Assembly: GCF_030704535.1 (NCBI RefSeq)
Contig: NC_081823.1
Location: 2,636,501-2,700,500, forward strand
DNA: 64,000 bases
Direction of reading: 5' to 3'
Source of the DNA: Vitis vinifera
Lineage: Eukaryota > Streptophyta > Magnoliopsida > Vitales > Vitaceae
The notes beneath the pieces are model-generated. The model saw nothing but the letters and a program-made list of their open reading frames with translations. It ran no database searches and was not told the origin of the DNA. The translations under genes and the position numbers were made by a program. This document shows, piece by piece, positions 11,141-24,384 of the stretch; position 1 is the stretch's first letter; the number at the start of each line of letters is the position of its first letter.

Positions 11141-12420
11141 GATTGATGGTGTGTTTTTAATACAGATTGAAAAAAATATCATTAGCTAGGTACCATAGGT
11201 GAACCTTAAGTTTTAATATTCACTTCTTCCTTATATTCTTCAATAGTAGGACACGTCTATTCATTAAAGTTCATTTTCGAAAGTAGTTTTCATAACATTT
11301 TTCTAACACTTTTTCATATCCTTTTAAGAACAAAACTCCATTTTTTGAACTTGAAATGTTGTCAAAATGTTTTTTATATTTTCAAATATTTTTTAAAAAT
11401 AACTTATACATGTAATGCTTTATTTTTAATCATTTTTATTTATTTATACAATTATTTTTAAAAAAAAAACCTCAAAAAACAAGTAAAAACTATTAAATTA
11501 TGTAACCTACAAGGCAACCTGTTTTTAAAATAATTTTCAAAAACGTGTTTTGAAAATGATTGATGTGTCAAACATGTTTTCATATTTTTCTGTTCTTAAA
11601 AATAATTAAAACTTAGTTTTGAAAACAATTTTAAAACATAGTCCAATCCTATATATGTATATCCTAAAATTGGGAGTATATGTTGTATAATGTATGAGTA
11701 AATATCATAAAATAATTATCTGAAGTGACTTTTGGATAAAATAAAAAAAATGCTTTTAGTATTTTAATTAAAGTGATTTTCAAATTTTTTGAAAACGGCA
11801 TTAAAATTTTTTTGTTAAACATTGGATTTGTTCAAGAAGAACACTTTCAATAAAACCATTTTAATCACTCTCTCAAACATGTATAAACAAAAAATTGGAG
11901 ATGGGAACTTTTAATCTCATTGAAAAAGATTATTAAAAATATTTATATGGGATTTTAAATAATATTTGAACCAAAACTCTATAATGCCCTCAAGGACACA
12001 CAAATTCATGAATTATTATTATTTGTCCTTTATATGTCACATGTTTTATGTCCAGAGATTTAAGAATGTTGTGTGGGACCAAATGAATGATGTTCATACA
12101 TTTGGGTCTTCTATGTCTTTTTGAAATACCCCATCCAAAAATAATTTCAATTTGGAAGCACATAATATGACATATGTGGGACCAAATGATAGAGATTTGC
12201 TTCATTTTATCAAATAATTGAATTGAGGATAAGATATACATTGATGTAATCTCATCCTATTGAAGTGAAGGAGATTTTAGTAAAATAATTTTGAGATTAT
12301 TAATTTAGGAATATTAGATTTTTATCACCTTTTGTGGACATTGGCTTAGCAATACGGCAAGACGTAACAAAAAAGGCAAAGACTTACAAAAGATTCCATT
12401 TATAAACTCTTTGCTCCATA
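11141..12420 (-). repeat. Relic of a TPS upstream flank, no coding exon
   Basis: This block matches, in the same order, sequence upstream of the TPS first exons: TTTTAATATTCACTTCTT (compare 58984), CCTAAAATTGG, AATTATCTGAAGTGA (compare 21216 and 41605), CCCTCAAGGACACA, GATGTTCATACATTTG and TGTGGACATTGGCTTA (compare 21727). The matching exon 1 is absent. It looks like the abandoned promoter region of a lost TPS gene. Copy B holds the equivalent at 36300-37560. Confidence 0.55.
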
Positions 12421-13039
12421 AAATTAAGATGGGAGAGAAGATTGATTCGACATCCATAGGAGAAGACTCCTAAAAAACTTCATTTATAAAGTCTTAATTC
12501 TATCAATTAAATTTGAGATTTGAAATAAAATTGATGTGACATCCATACAAGAGGAATCTATAATTTTGAAAGATTATGGGCATGGAAAATGTTTTAAAAA
12601 ATAATTCTAAAAAAAAGTTTTTGAAAACTGATTTTAAAAATTATTTTATGATTTTTATGGAATAAAAATTTGTTTGAAAACCTAAAATGTTTTTAACTTA
12701 ATTTTTCATATTTTTTATATGTTTTAAAAATAATTTTTATATGTAGTTTTTATTTTATTTTTAATCATTCAATATGTTTGTATAGTTATTTCTTAAAACA
12801 ACCTTTAAAAAATAAGTGAAAACGACTAAAATATGTTATTTGAAAAGACCATATTTTCTGTATTTAAAAACAGAAAATAATTTTTGATTGTTAAACATGT
12901 TATCATGTTTTTTGTTTTGGAGAACATAAAATTTTCTAAAAAACATTTCAAACAAGCCATATATTTCTCATGTGCTTTTTAAAGAGTCTTTGTGAATTAT
13001 GAGACTAGCTGCTATTGCTAAGTGTCACAAAAAAAAAAA

Positions 13040-13870
13040 AAAAATCTGGCACCAATTCCCACAATAACATTTACGAGCTCATGCTCTCTCAAGATCTCTC
13101 TCTAGATCCTTCTAGATGATTGTGTGAGTGTACACCCATCCCTCTTTTATAGAGTGACTGCTACCCACTCCTTGTTGGACTAGAATTCTTCATCCTAGTT
13201 CAATTAGGACTCTTTCTAGTAAGCTATGACACATACCATTCCCACTAGGACTCTGAGTCTCATACTACAATTATAATTACAATGGAAATAAGAACTCTTA
13301 CTCATTCTTGAGTTCTCTTGGACTCTTATCTCCTTATGCATCAAGACTTTGCTTCCCATCCAAACTAGGAGTTTCGTGCATTAGGAGTCTCTTTCTTTAG
13401 GCATTAGGACTTAGTCTCCTACTCTGACTAGAAGTCTCATGTGCACGTGCAATGCACTCAACTTGTGTGTGTCCTGTGCACTTCCTATGCGTGCGATCTA
13501 TGTGTAGCCTGTGTGTGGCTCCATGCACCTGCCCAAGTGCTGCACCCCTCCGAGGCAACCTGCTTTCTTATTCCTTGTGTTGTTACTGCATCTGCCTATG
13601 CACAACAACCCTTGTGTGAGCCAAGCCCTCCTTTTGGTCAACACATCCGAGTCATGGCATTGTACCCACAACTCCCCAATCATCTCCTTACACAAGGCAT
13701 TATGCCCTTGTGCCATTCTGTTACTATCCTAGGTCACTCATCAGGGCAAAGTGCCACCCCATGATGCCTTAGTGTTGCATGGTTCATGTCAAGGGGCTAA
13801 CACTAAGCCTTTATGGGTGACTCATCTCCCCTTGCTACAAAGTTTAGGAGTTTTTCCATCCATCCCTTCC
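13040..13870 (-). mobile_element. GC-rich island, possible LTR
   Basis: This stretch has much higher GC content than its surroundings and short open frames in several frames (13441-13764 and others) that look like nothing coding. On the minus strand a TATAAAAGAGGG box (near 13150) is followed by pyrimidine/purine-patterned sequence, as in an LTR promoter. No convincing TG...CA ends, primer-binding site or partner LTR was found, so the assignment is weak. Confidence 0.25.
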
Positions 13871-16181
13871 CTAAGTCCTCAGATTGTGCTCCATCCCCAC
13901 TCCAATTGTTTGGATCAATTGTGCTTGAAATAGAAGTGAAGTCCTTGTTTGGGAATATTTTTAAAAATAATCCTCAAAAAATATTTTTTAAGGAATTTTA
14001 AAAGTAGTTCTCAATTATTTGTATAAACAAAATTCTATTTGGGAACTAAAATTTGAAAAACAATTTTCTTTGACTTCTTCTCCATTAGGGTTCTACATAC
14101 TTAAATGTTTTCAAAGTGTTTTCTATATTTTCAATTGTTATTTAGAACATTCTACAAAAAATATCTAAAAAGTATTTAAATTTTTAATAAAAAATTAATA
14201 TGTTTTCAAAACAAATTCTCAAAATATTGTTTTTTTCTTTCAAAAGTTTGATTGCAATCAATGAAATAAGGCTGATATATTTTACCAATAAGGGCGGACT
14301 ATATTAACTAATTAAGGCTAGAGAATGATACTCTCTATGCAATAACCTCCTTAACGATTATTCATGATTATTATTGGTTAATTTAAGAGGTGTAATTTTG
14401 GTGGCTTCAAGTAGGGATGACAATTCATGTTGGTGGATCATATTTGTACTACCTAATTATTAAACATGTAACATATAGGTCAAGGAGATTGAAAATTTTA
14501 GTACAAATTCAATATTTTCTCAAGGTTAAAAACCATAAAATGTAGGTTGGATGGAAATCTTGATGTCATGACCGAGAGAAATCTTGATGGAGCAGTTTGA
14601 AAGAGAAAATCTACATTACCTTCTGTTATTGATCTTTTAGGTTTATATACAAATAAAGTTGCTAACAGTTCCTAACAACTCATGGTAACAATTTCTTCTA
14701 CTAACAACTTTTCAGCTTGAGACTTCTCAACCGTCTAACCATCTTGGAGCTTAACCGGTGCATATTTGTTGTTTCTTGACGGTTATTAATGAATAGTCGC
14801 AAGTCCTATCCAATATGTAACCATACACATTAATAATCAAATCTTTCTATTTAATAATAAGATTGCGTTAGGTTTTGTACAAGTCTATATGATTAATGTT
14901 TCAACTAAACATATTTGTGACTTAATTGACTTATTTATTTTTAAAAAGAAAATGAGTAAAATATAGGTTAAATAGTTTAAAGCTATAATTAGGTTAATTA
15001 ACAAGATTATTAAACAAGTAAATTTGGATCAAATTTATAGTATGCAAGTTGATTAAAAAACTACTTATTTATCAAATGAGTTATACAAGTGTATTGAATT
15101 TAAGTCGTGTTAGTAAATTGCATTAAACTTTATCACCCCTAGTTTCAACTTATCCTAATTGATAATGAGTAATTTACTTTATAATATGACTTAGACTTGG
15201 ACGAAGAAGTGATCGAAAACCTATTTAGAGTTGGCTAGGCTGATTGGGAGCTTGAACAAACAGAATTAAATTATTTGTTTTAAAAAAATAAATTATATAT
15301 ATACATATATATATATATATATCTTTTAAATATGGCATGTTTCAATGATTGATTATGAATTTAAATTCTTTTGTAACATGCACCAGAAGCAACCATTATT
15401 CTTGACTTACAAACTTTTTAGAGGTATCATAACATATGTAAGAAAAGTAAATTTTTTTGTGTGACGAGTGAATTGTTTGAACTATTTTATTAATTATGCA
15501 GTCAAATTCATTTTGGAACATATAGGAAAAGTCTCTAGGAACTCATATTTAATGATATATTGACTTGAAAATGATTCTCATATCTTATGTAAAGATTTTT
15601 TTTTCCTTTACTTTCTTTTAAAATTTTTTATTTTCTTTTATTTTGGGTCATGACATATTTTTTAATACATTTTGATAATCCATACTCTCATTTGCTTAGA
15701 TTTTGATAATCCAAAAGTAAAATGATGACGATAAGGCTGATCTATTGATTTATTTTTTCTTTTTAAAAAGTTATAATCTTTATTGCTTTCTTTCCTCATC
15801 TTTGTCATTTTTATGACAAAAAAGAGAAGAATGATTTGTATAAGGATCTATACATGTGGGGATGATCTTGATGATTTATTTTGTTGAGGTTGCAATTCTA
15901 TCTAATTATAGTCATTACAACTTGATGTTTAAAATTGTGACTTTTGTTATTTTTCATATGACTTAAAAAATTTTCTCCCACAAATTACTTTTCACAATAT
16001 TGTTGTATGAGTGTGCACAAATCACAAGTTTCTAACATCTTTCAAGATTTACTTCATGATGATTAAAGATCTTTGCTTAAGATGCTTGGTTTAGACATAA
16101 GAGTCTAAATGATGTGTAAACTGTATTTGAAAATGTTTAGAAATTTATATAATTATTGTTTTATCATAAAATTGTCTAAGT

Positions 16182-16639
16182 GGGAGATTGTTAATTAGTT
16201 AGAATAGTTGGTTTAGGTTGAAAATTTTGTTCGAAATACTATTGGATTCAATTCTATATTTCCTTTGTTTTCACGTTGGCCTTGGAAATGTGCGATTGTT
16301 ATTGATTCATTCACATGTCTATTTAGATTGAGTTTGTTGGGAGTATAATGACATGCTTAGGTGCATTGTGGCTTAATCATATAACAAGCCTAATTATTAA
16401 CCAAGAAAACAAAAAATTAAGAGGAGCACAAGCACTCCATGCGTTCAACCACCCTACAAGAGTGCTTAAGCACTCATGTTTTATTTTGCATGATTATTTA
16501 CTATTTTGATTGGTGTCTAATTGCCATTTATAGTTCAGCCCACTAGGTTTGTCTATTTATTAATACATTGCTTGATTTGTGTTTTTACACGTCACATGCC
16601 CCTATACCTTATTTCATCATTCTCCATGCACTCCCAACA
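16182..16639 (+). mobile_element. Copia-like polypurine tract and 3' LTR remnant
   Basis: GTCTAAGTGGGAGATTGTTA is the typical junction of a Copia polypurine tract with its 3' LTR. The LTR would begin TGTTAATTAG (16189) and end CTCCCAACA (16639), about 451 bases. No coding domain and no 5' LTR were recognised upstream, so at best this is a partial element. Confidence 0.4.
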
Positions 16640-17336
16640 CTATCAAAGCTTTACTTTGATTGAGATTTGATAATTGCATCATCTCAAGTTGTGGGGAAAT
16701 TTTCCAAGGAACATGTGGGTGTTGTGTCATGAACGAGTGTAGATGTTGCCCGATATAAGATCCTTCAAAGAAGGTAGCATTTAGTTCAACTATGCCCTCT
16801 TTCTTTCAAAAGTAATGAATTTGTTCTACAATTGATTGATCCGTGATTTTTACATTTATAAGACTTCTAAGAGACTTTATAGATGGTTTTCCATTGACAT
16901 CTTATGTCTTATGAGATCGTTCTTAATTTGCTTTAAATATTTATTACAAATATTGAACAAGGGACTAAAAAAATCTTACAATCGAATTTTTGGGCTATAA
17001 AAAAATCAGGACTATCCATTTACTCCCTCTAAATAATTAATTTCATTAACCAAGATTCAAACTATCACACCCCTTCTAAATAGTTTTAGGAATCAAGAAG
17101 AAAAAAATTTAAAAAATACAGTTGATTTATTAAAAGAACAAACAATTGTCACAATCATACTCTCTTAGTGATGGACTTGGGAGATAGAAATGGAAGTTAA
17201 TAGATAACTCTTCATAGACGATTCTGATAACAAACAAACGATGGTAGAAATAGGGATGGTATATGCAACACCCAAAATATATATCAATCATATTTTCATA
17301 CAACGAACGAAGCACAGTATCGAACCACCGCCGCAT

Positions 17337-20300
17337 TTACATTGGCACAGGGTCTATAAGCATCCATGCAATAAGATCTTTCATCAACTTCCCCACATGT
17401 GTGTACTCGTCTTGATTCTTGTATAAGAGATCTATCACACGGGCAAAATTAACAACACATGTGAGAAGAGGCATGGGCACTTGTGTACGTTTGAGACACT
17501 CCTCATTCATATCCTTCCATGCATTCATTATTTCATTAATGAACTCCTCACACGCCTCTTGCTCAGTAACACCATATTGCTTCATGTAGCATTGAACTCC
17601 TGAGACAACATATCCTCTTTTTTGCTCAAACTGTCGAACAAAAAAAAAGGAGAAAATCAAACAATTTCTATTGTATTAAGTTTCCTATATAGATTACTTA
17701 AAACTATATTTAGTCATATATAATTAAAATTAATAAGAAGCTTATATATTTTAAAATTATTTAATTTTTATATAAAAGAATTAAATAAGTGAAATAGGGT
17801 ACCTCATGGTCAACTATGTCATCCATGAGCCTGCAAATGATTGCTGAAGCTCTAACCATCTTGGGGTCACTGAAAACCCAATCGAAGGCCTTCTTGGTTA
17901 CCATATCTCCCATGCCAACAAAAGATATGGTTGCGAGCTGAAAGTAGCCACAACTTACTAGTGCGTTGGTCATGTACTCCTCAATTGTTGGTATATATTC
18001 TTGCTTCAACCATTTGGCTTCAACAAAATAGGCTTGGACTAGCTTTTTCATCTGAGTTACATAATCATGCAAAATATACATTAATTTTGGCCATACCAAA
18101 CACAATTCAACGGAACAATAGGTCTATGTTTGGTAGCTAGGAAATTTTGAGGAAAAATATAAGAGAGAATGTAAAAACGGAAAAGTAAAAGAAAAGAAAT
18201 GATGAAAAATATATTTATATATATATATTTAAAGCTGTAAATTATTTTTATATGCTATTTTAAATTCATTTAACTTATTTTAATCCTTTAATATAAAAAT
18301 TAAATAATTTGAAAATACATAATTTTCTAACTAATTTTAATTATTTTTTATTTTTTATTTTATTTTCTGTCATGTGAGAATTATTTTTCTTATCATTTTT
18401 TTTTTTCTTTCCTTCCTTATGCTTACGAGAACCAAATATAACCTAAGGGATCTAGAAGAAGAAGGGACATTGATGCCAAACTGCTTGTTTTGCATAGTGA
18501 ACACGGTATGGTTTTTCTTGCTTGGTCATCTCTTCCTCTATTTCTTCAAAGACATCTAAGAGAGCCTGATAACACAACTTCATATAATCTGGGAGTTGAT
18601 CTATGCTGCTGGCATCCCATCTGCAAGTAAAGCAACAGATATATTTGGAACTTTCTACCAGAAACTAGAAATTAAGGTAAAGATGGTGATGTTCATGTAT
18701 ATATCAAACCTCTCAATCGCTTCGGCAAAGAGTTTGAGTTCTTCAAATGTACCATGTGTGTCATATATATCATCTATAATGGATGTCATGGCGAATACTT
18801 TCAGTAAGATCCTTCTAGCAAGGAAATATTGGGGCTCAAAGTACACTCCCAATACCCAAAAGTATCCCTCCACTATTCTGTCCCTTGCAAAGGGTAGCTT
18901 TGTAGCAAAATCTAAACCTTTCCACCACCTGATCAAAGATATATCAATAGATGATCAGAGTCATGAGAGTTGCTCAACAGCTAGCTTTCTGCAAACAATT
19001 GGAGTTAAAAAATTTACTTAGTGATCTCACTCAGCTCTTTCCTGTGGAGTGACTGCAACAGGTTGAAATCTAACTTTGCAAGCTTAAGTAAAGATTTATT
19101 ATGTGAATCATATTCTTGGTAGATGGAAATGTAGTGCCTTGCCTCCACCCTTATTAAGCTCTTGCGAATCGGCCGCTCTAGAGCGTGAATCACTTGTTTT
19201 TTGAGAGGATTATCTGAATCAGGTGCCATGGACTGAAGGTGGGCAGTGGTGAAAGCCTGGGCTTCATCCAGTATGTCTTCTCCATGCACCATTAAATGTG
19301 TAGCTTCATATAGAGCTAGCATGCCTGGTAAGTCACCCACCAATGATTCCTTGAAGTTGCCTTCCTCGTCCTTGAACTTCTTAAATACATCTATTTCATC
19401 ATCAAGGTTTAATATATAACCATTAAATCAAAGATAATTTATTCAAGACGACATATATATATATATATATGTTTATTTATTTATTTATTTATGAACTTCT
19501 TTTGATCATGTAGTATTGTTTTAAAATCGTGAGAACTTCTTGGATCAAATCAGTTATTCAAGATGACATATACATATTTATGAACTCTTTTTAATCATGT
19601 AGATGTGTTTTAAAGTAAAGAGGGTTTCTTGGACCAAAGCGGATAATATCTACAAGAAAAACCATTGAAAGTTCAATAGGGAACACCTAAAAGGATGATG
19701 ATCTCCAACCCAAGATTCAAAGATCTAATCCTTAAATGAGATATTAGGAATGGTGTGACACTTTAGGCCTTCTCTCTAAGATCCTTTCCAAGGAATGAAA
19801 GGTCCCTCAATAATCTCTTTCCAATATCTTGAAATTCAGATCTCTTTTACAAAAGAGTTATAAGGAGGTATTTATGGGTGAATACCACAAAAATTTTCGG
19901 TGTCTTTAGTTTCCAAAATAGATCACTTTGATTGAAATTCATCCAAAATTCGTTTCTAATTTTGGTAGGACTATCATGATCTCTTAAGCGGATTTATGCC
20001 ACTTGAGTGGGATTAGTTATTTGAGTAGCCCCTGCTTCTTTTGAAAAATCATTTTATAACATTTTAAGTCTAAAAATGATATTGAACATTTTTATACTTC
20101 AAAGGAGCCTAATATGTCATATGTCAAACCTCTTTAGACGTACCCATGACATCCCAGTTGGACGAAAAACAACTCTTGATCTTCAGTGAAGAGTAAGTCA
20201 CTATAAAAAAAGACTTCTATAATCAAATATTAAAAGGAATAAATCTACCAACATATAAATAAGACTTAATGTCCCAACATACATGTTTGTAAGGTGGTTA

Positions 20301-21034
20301 TAATTAGTATCAAAGCCCATCCAAACTCTGGTGTGAAAGTTCATTTAGTCTCGCAATCCCATAAAACATAACGAGAATGATTGTGATATCCTATGTCGAA
20401 TAGGAGAAAAACTTTTTGATACCATATATATAGACCCTTCTTAATCATGTAGACTTGTTTTAAAACTGTGAGAGCCCTTTGAACTAGAATCAATAGTATT
20501 TACATGGTTAATAGTAGATCATTACACATACTCGCAGCAAATATGGGACAAAAGCTTTTACCGGATGGAATGTGGTAGCCTTCTTGTCTTAGTAACCGGA
20601 ATCGAAGAGCAGCACTCGCAAGGTCATCGTTATCATCATCAACCAAATTATATGTTTCATACATAACTTTTAATGCGTCTTCTATCTCCCTTTCAAAGTG
20701 GTAAGCCAAGCCCAAGCGTTGGATTGAATCTATGAAGTTCAGCAGTTGTGAAGACTTCCCAGCAGTAGCTTTTAGCTCGTTTCTCACTTCTTCTTTCAGT
20801 CCTTCAAGTTCTTTTTCTTTGCAGGCATGTGTTACCTGGACCAAAAATTATATAAACAACATAAACATCTAATACTACAAAAAATAATTTTTTTTAGAAC
20901 TCCCAAGTATTTACCGTATCATCAGGAATGTAGGTGAGGAAACAGTCACCCCAGAAGTTGGGAACAAAGTTTGCAGTGTTGCGAGCCAGCTTAGGATCAG
21001 CCTTCTGGGTGATTGATAGTGGGAAAGAAGACAT
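17337..21034 (-). CDS. TPS1: sesquiterpene synthase (TPS-a), intact, 7 exons
   Basis: Predicted cytosolic enzyme that ionises farnesyl diphosphate and cyclises it to a sesquiterpene; no plastid transit peptide is seen. Exons in transcription order: 21034-20915, 20835-20562, 19390-19018, 18928-18710, 18620-18482, 18051-17803, 17630-17337 (120, 274, 373, 219, 139, 249 and 294 bases). All have GT/AG borders and join in frame to 555 aa. Motifs: NFWGD near residue 30, RDR at 271-273, DDIYD at 308-312. The second metal motif reads DDIVDHEFE at 452-460, with Asp where Ser or Thr is usual. TKEAF, normal in relatives, is TKKAF here. The N-terminus lacks the RR of the RRx8W motif, which is common in TPS-a. 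The protein ends DPVPM. Product identity cannot be read from sequence; the closest type I recall is grape germacrene/caryophyllene-like. Confidence 0.88.
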
Positions 21035-21114
21035 ACTTTGGCCAGAGAAGAAACCTATGAAAGTGTCGTTGCTTCTTATGCCCTTCTCGGTGGTATGTGG
21101 AAGTGGAACTCATG

Positions 21115-21122
21115 CATTTATA
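21115..21122 (-). promoter_or_regulatory. TATA box of TPS1
   Basis: Minus strand TATAAATG, about 80 bases upstream of the ATG at 21034. The same region recurs in front of the TPS2 first exon and, as TATAAATA, in front of the amplified first-exon module at 42518 and of TPS4. Confidence 0.6.
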
Positions 21123-23285
21123 GGCCGGGCAGCTAGGCTTCTTAGTTTTGAGAAAATCATTTCCGTTCCGTTTTCTTTTTTCTTTTCTTAATATTTTCTG
21201 AACCAAATATAACCAAAACAATTATCTGAAGTGATTTTTGAAAAAGTTAAAATAAAATGCTTTTAGTCTTTTAATTAAAGTGTTTTTCAACATTTTTAAA
21301 AATGATATTAATTTTTTTTTGTTAAACATTGTATTTGTAAAAGAAGAGAACTTTCAATAAAACGATTTTAATCACTCTCTCAAACATGCATAAACAAAAA
21401 AATTGGAGATGGGTATTTTTAATCTAATTGAAAAAAAATGTTAAAAATATTTATATGTGATTTCAAATGATATTTGAACCAAAACTCTATAATGCCCTCA
21501 TGGACATAGAGGTTCACGACTTATTATTATTTGTCGGTAACATGTCACATGTTTTATATGCAAAGATTTAACAATATTGTAGGGACGAAATGAATGATGT
21601 TCATACATTTGAATTGAAGATAAGATAAGATAAACATTGATGTCTCATCCTATTGAAGTAAAGGAGATTTTAGTATAATAATTTTGTGATTATTAATTTA
21701 GGATAATCTATTTTTATCACCTTTTGTGGACATTGGCTTACCAAGGATTTATTCTTTTATTCTAAATCCAATAATTATAAATTTGTCAAAATTGTGAAAA
21801 TATTGTGGATTGAAGTCGAGCATGTTAACAAGGTAAACTTATACTCTACATTTGCTGAAAACCACCAAAATTGTGATTCAGAATTTTTGTAGGATGAGAT
21901 TTGGCAGTAAAAAGCTAGTGAGAAGTTATGAGTTTGTTTGGGAACGACCTTTTAGAACAATTTTTTGTTCTTCATAACAAAAAAAGATACAAAATACAAG
22001 TTGGACAATTAAAAATATATATAGAAATAGCTAGATTAAAGATGGACAAGGTGGAAGCTCATGCTACACGTGTTATGATATCAAAAAATAATTGTATAAA
22101 AGATCACAAATGAGATTAATCCTTTAAAAAAAAAAAAGAATATTGAAGTATAGAAATTTCAAGATAATAATATTTTTTTTTTGTTAAATATATATCACCT
22201 GTTATTTGGGTGGAGCAAAAAGCAGCAAATTCGAGGGTTCCAAAAAAAATCAAACACAGTCACACCCAATTAATTTATTTGTTTATTTTCTTTTACTTTA
22301 AATTTTTTGGGGTTAAGATGAGGCTAAATAAAATATTTGGACCCAATTAATGGATTATCGATATTTTAAATTAATAAAAATGGAACTAGAATATACATTT
22401 TTAGAACTGATTTTTGTTGGAGGGTGGAGTGTGATGATTGATGTTGATCTTTTGAGTTTTGTAACAATGAAATGTAAAGAGAAAACACGCAAATTATACT
22501 ATCAAATTTATATTAAGAGTTCCTAATATTTTATTTGATAGTGATTTTAAAATGTATTTTTGATATAAAAAGTGTTTTTGAAAAAAAATTATATATTTGG
22601 TAAAATTTTAAAAATAACTTTTAGAGTTGAAGAAAGTAGGCTTTGTTAGAAAATATTTTTAGGAGAATCGCTTAAAGTGTTTTTTAAAAAAAATCTTTAT
22701 AAGTGATTTTTTTTTTTATGTTAAAAACATTTTTTTAAAAATATTTAATTTATCAAATACTTAATTTTTTTTAAAAATATTTTTTAAATTAAAAATACCT
22801 TTTAAAATCATTATCAAATCGATTCTTTAATTTAGTTTGTGGTACAAAAATAATTAGGATCAACATTTTAAAAGTTGTATTTCAGAACATTTTGAAAAAA
22901 GTTATTAGTTCCGAATTATTTTTAACTTATTTTTCATAAAAATATTAATTAGTTTACAATAGTCTATAAAATACAATTGAAAACATAAAGTTTCTTTTAA
23001 AAAACAAACCGTATTCAAAACAAATAAAACCCAAATTTATGTTAATTCTTAAGCATTTAATATTTGTTGTATTGCGCTCAAATATAGTTAATATATTATT
23101 TTTTGAAAAAAAAAATATTTTCACATACTCATATAAAAATAATTATAAAACAATAAATTTTTAAAAATAATTCAAATTTTATGTAATTTATGGTACGGAG
23201 TATAATACATAAAAATTTATATAAAATATTAATTATTTTTGGCTGCTTTCTTATATTTTATAAATTTTTTCGGAGATAACAACCT
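21123..23285. repeat. TPS1 upstream flank, AT-rich, no gene
   Basis: Carries the recurring TPS 5' flank words (AATTATCTGAAGTGA at 21216, GATGTTCATACATTTG at 21596, TGTGGACATTGGCTTA at 21727, GATTGAAGTCGAGCATG near 21809). A further block from 22020 contains GATGGACAAGGTGGAAGCTC. These words recur up to four times in copy B between 42.1 and 47.2 kb. The 61-codon frame at 21928 is repeat sequence. Confidence 0.6.
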
Positions 23286-24384
23286 TAATAATTAGAGTTT
23301 AAGTCCAAAATAATCAATTTGTAGAAAAAAAAAATAGTAAAAATAGTACTAATTTCAAAATATTTATCAAAGTAATATTTTGTATCCATGTAATCATCCA
23401 CATGAAATTTTTTTTTAAGTGTAAAAAACCATAGTTGGTAACTGTGGTTTTAAAAGTGTGATTTTACAATTTTCCTTGAAATCACAGTTAGTAAACTGTG
23501 ATTTCAAAATTATTTTTAATTCACCCCAATTTTAATGGTAAAATATTCTTTATCATAATAACCATAAAACCATAATTAGTAAGGAATAATTTAAAATCAC
23601 AATCATTGACATTATTTTTTATATGAAAATATAAAATTTTAAATAATATAAATAATTTGTTTCATTATTTTAAATTTTAAAAATAACATGAAAAAATAAT
23701 TTTCTTTAATTCATATGTGATAAAATTTATAAAACAAATAAATATTTTATTTACCATAAATATATAAATTTTGATGGGAATGCATGTAGGTGAAATTATT
23801 TTCTCAAAATTTTAAGGAAAACATGAAAAAAATAAAGATAATATATATATATATATATAATTTTAAAACAGTAGTAGTAAAGAAAAAATTTATTAAGGAT
23901 GATTTGTAAAAAAAATAGTTTTAAACTGCCAATGGAAAATAGTAAGAAATTTTCCACTTTAAGGAATTTTGGTACATTCATAATTTACTCTAAAATTGAA
24001 AATAAAAAAATAAAATTCTAAAATTCATATTTTTTTTAGTTGATGTGAAACCATAATCTGTAACCATAGTTTTTAGAATATTTTTAAAATCATAGTTAAT
24101 AACTATGGTTTTATGGTTATTATGATAAAAAATATTTTAAAAATAATATTAAAATCACAATACTATTAAAACGAGGGTGTATTAAAAATAATTTTGAAAC
24201 TACAGTTACTAACTATGATTCTAAGAAAAATTGTAAAATCACAGTCACATGTTATGGTTTTAAAGATATTTATGAAACTTTTAAAATTTTTTTATACTAA
24301 ATTTTTTTTTTTAAGTGGATACTTATTATTACAATTTTTTTTTTTCTAAAAATGGATTATTTTGTACTTAAACTCTAATAATTA
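23286..24384. mobile_element. Foldback-type element, copy A only
   Basis: The ends are inverted copies: AATAATTAGAGTTTAAGT near 23287 and the complement ACTTAAACTCTAATAATT near 24366. Inverted similarity continues inward for roughly 300 bases on each side, with repeated words of the type ACCATAGTT...AACTGTG and the arm-to-arm pair AAAACCATAATTAGTAA / TAATAACTATGGTTTT. The core is AT-rich and non-coding. Copy B has a shorter sequence at this place (near 45260) and lacks the element. No clear target-site duplication was found, and the A/B gap (about 1.25 kb) is slightly larger than the element. Confidence 0.55.

Larger units (their letters stand above)
12421..17132. repeat. 4.7-kb block present only in copy A
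   Basis: Copy B passes directly from TTTATAAACTCTTTGGTCC (near 37580) to AAAGAACAAACAATTGTCAC (near 37611). In copy A the equivalent points are about 12415 and 17135, so roughly 4.7 kb is present only here. It holds a GC-richer island (13040-13870), a Copia-like end (16182-16639), a TA microsatellite (about 15295-15325) and otherwise featureless AT-rich DNA. Whether it is a set of insertions in A or a deletion in B cannot be settled from the window. Confidence 0.6.

Noticed and set aside
13441..13764. Cys/Pro-rich open frame of 107 codons and overlapping frames
   Set aside because: Several overlapping frames on both strands in a GC-rich, LTR-like island; no family resemblance or splice context.
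18596..19021. 141-codon plus-strand frame (and its twin at 39101)
   Set aside because: Antisense shadow of TPS exons 4-5 and their introns.
20934..21191. Plus-strand frame over TPS first exons (also at 41315, 42537, 43830)
   Set aside because: Antisense shadow of TPS exon 1; it repeats only because exon 1 is repeated.
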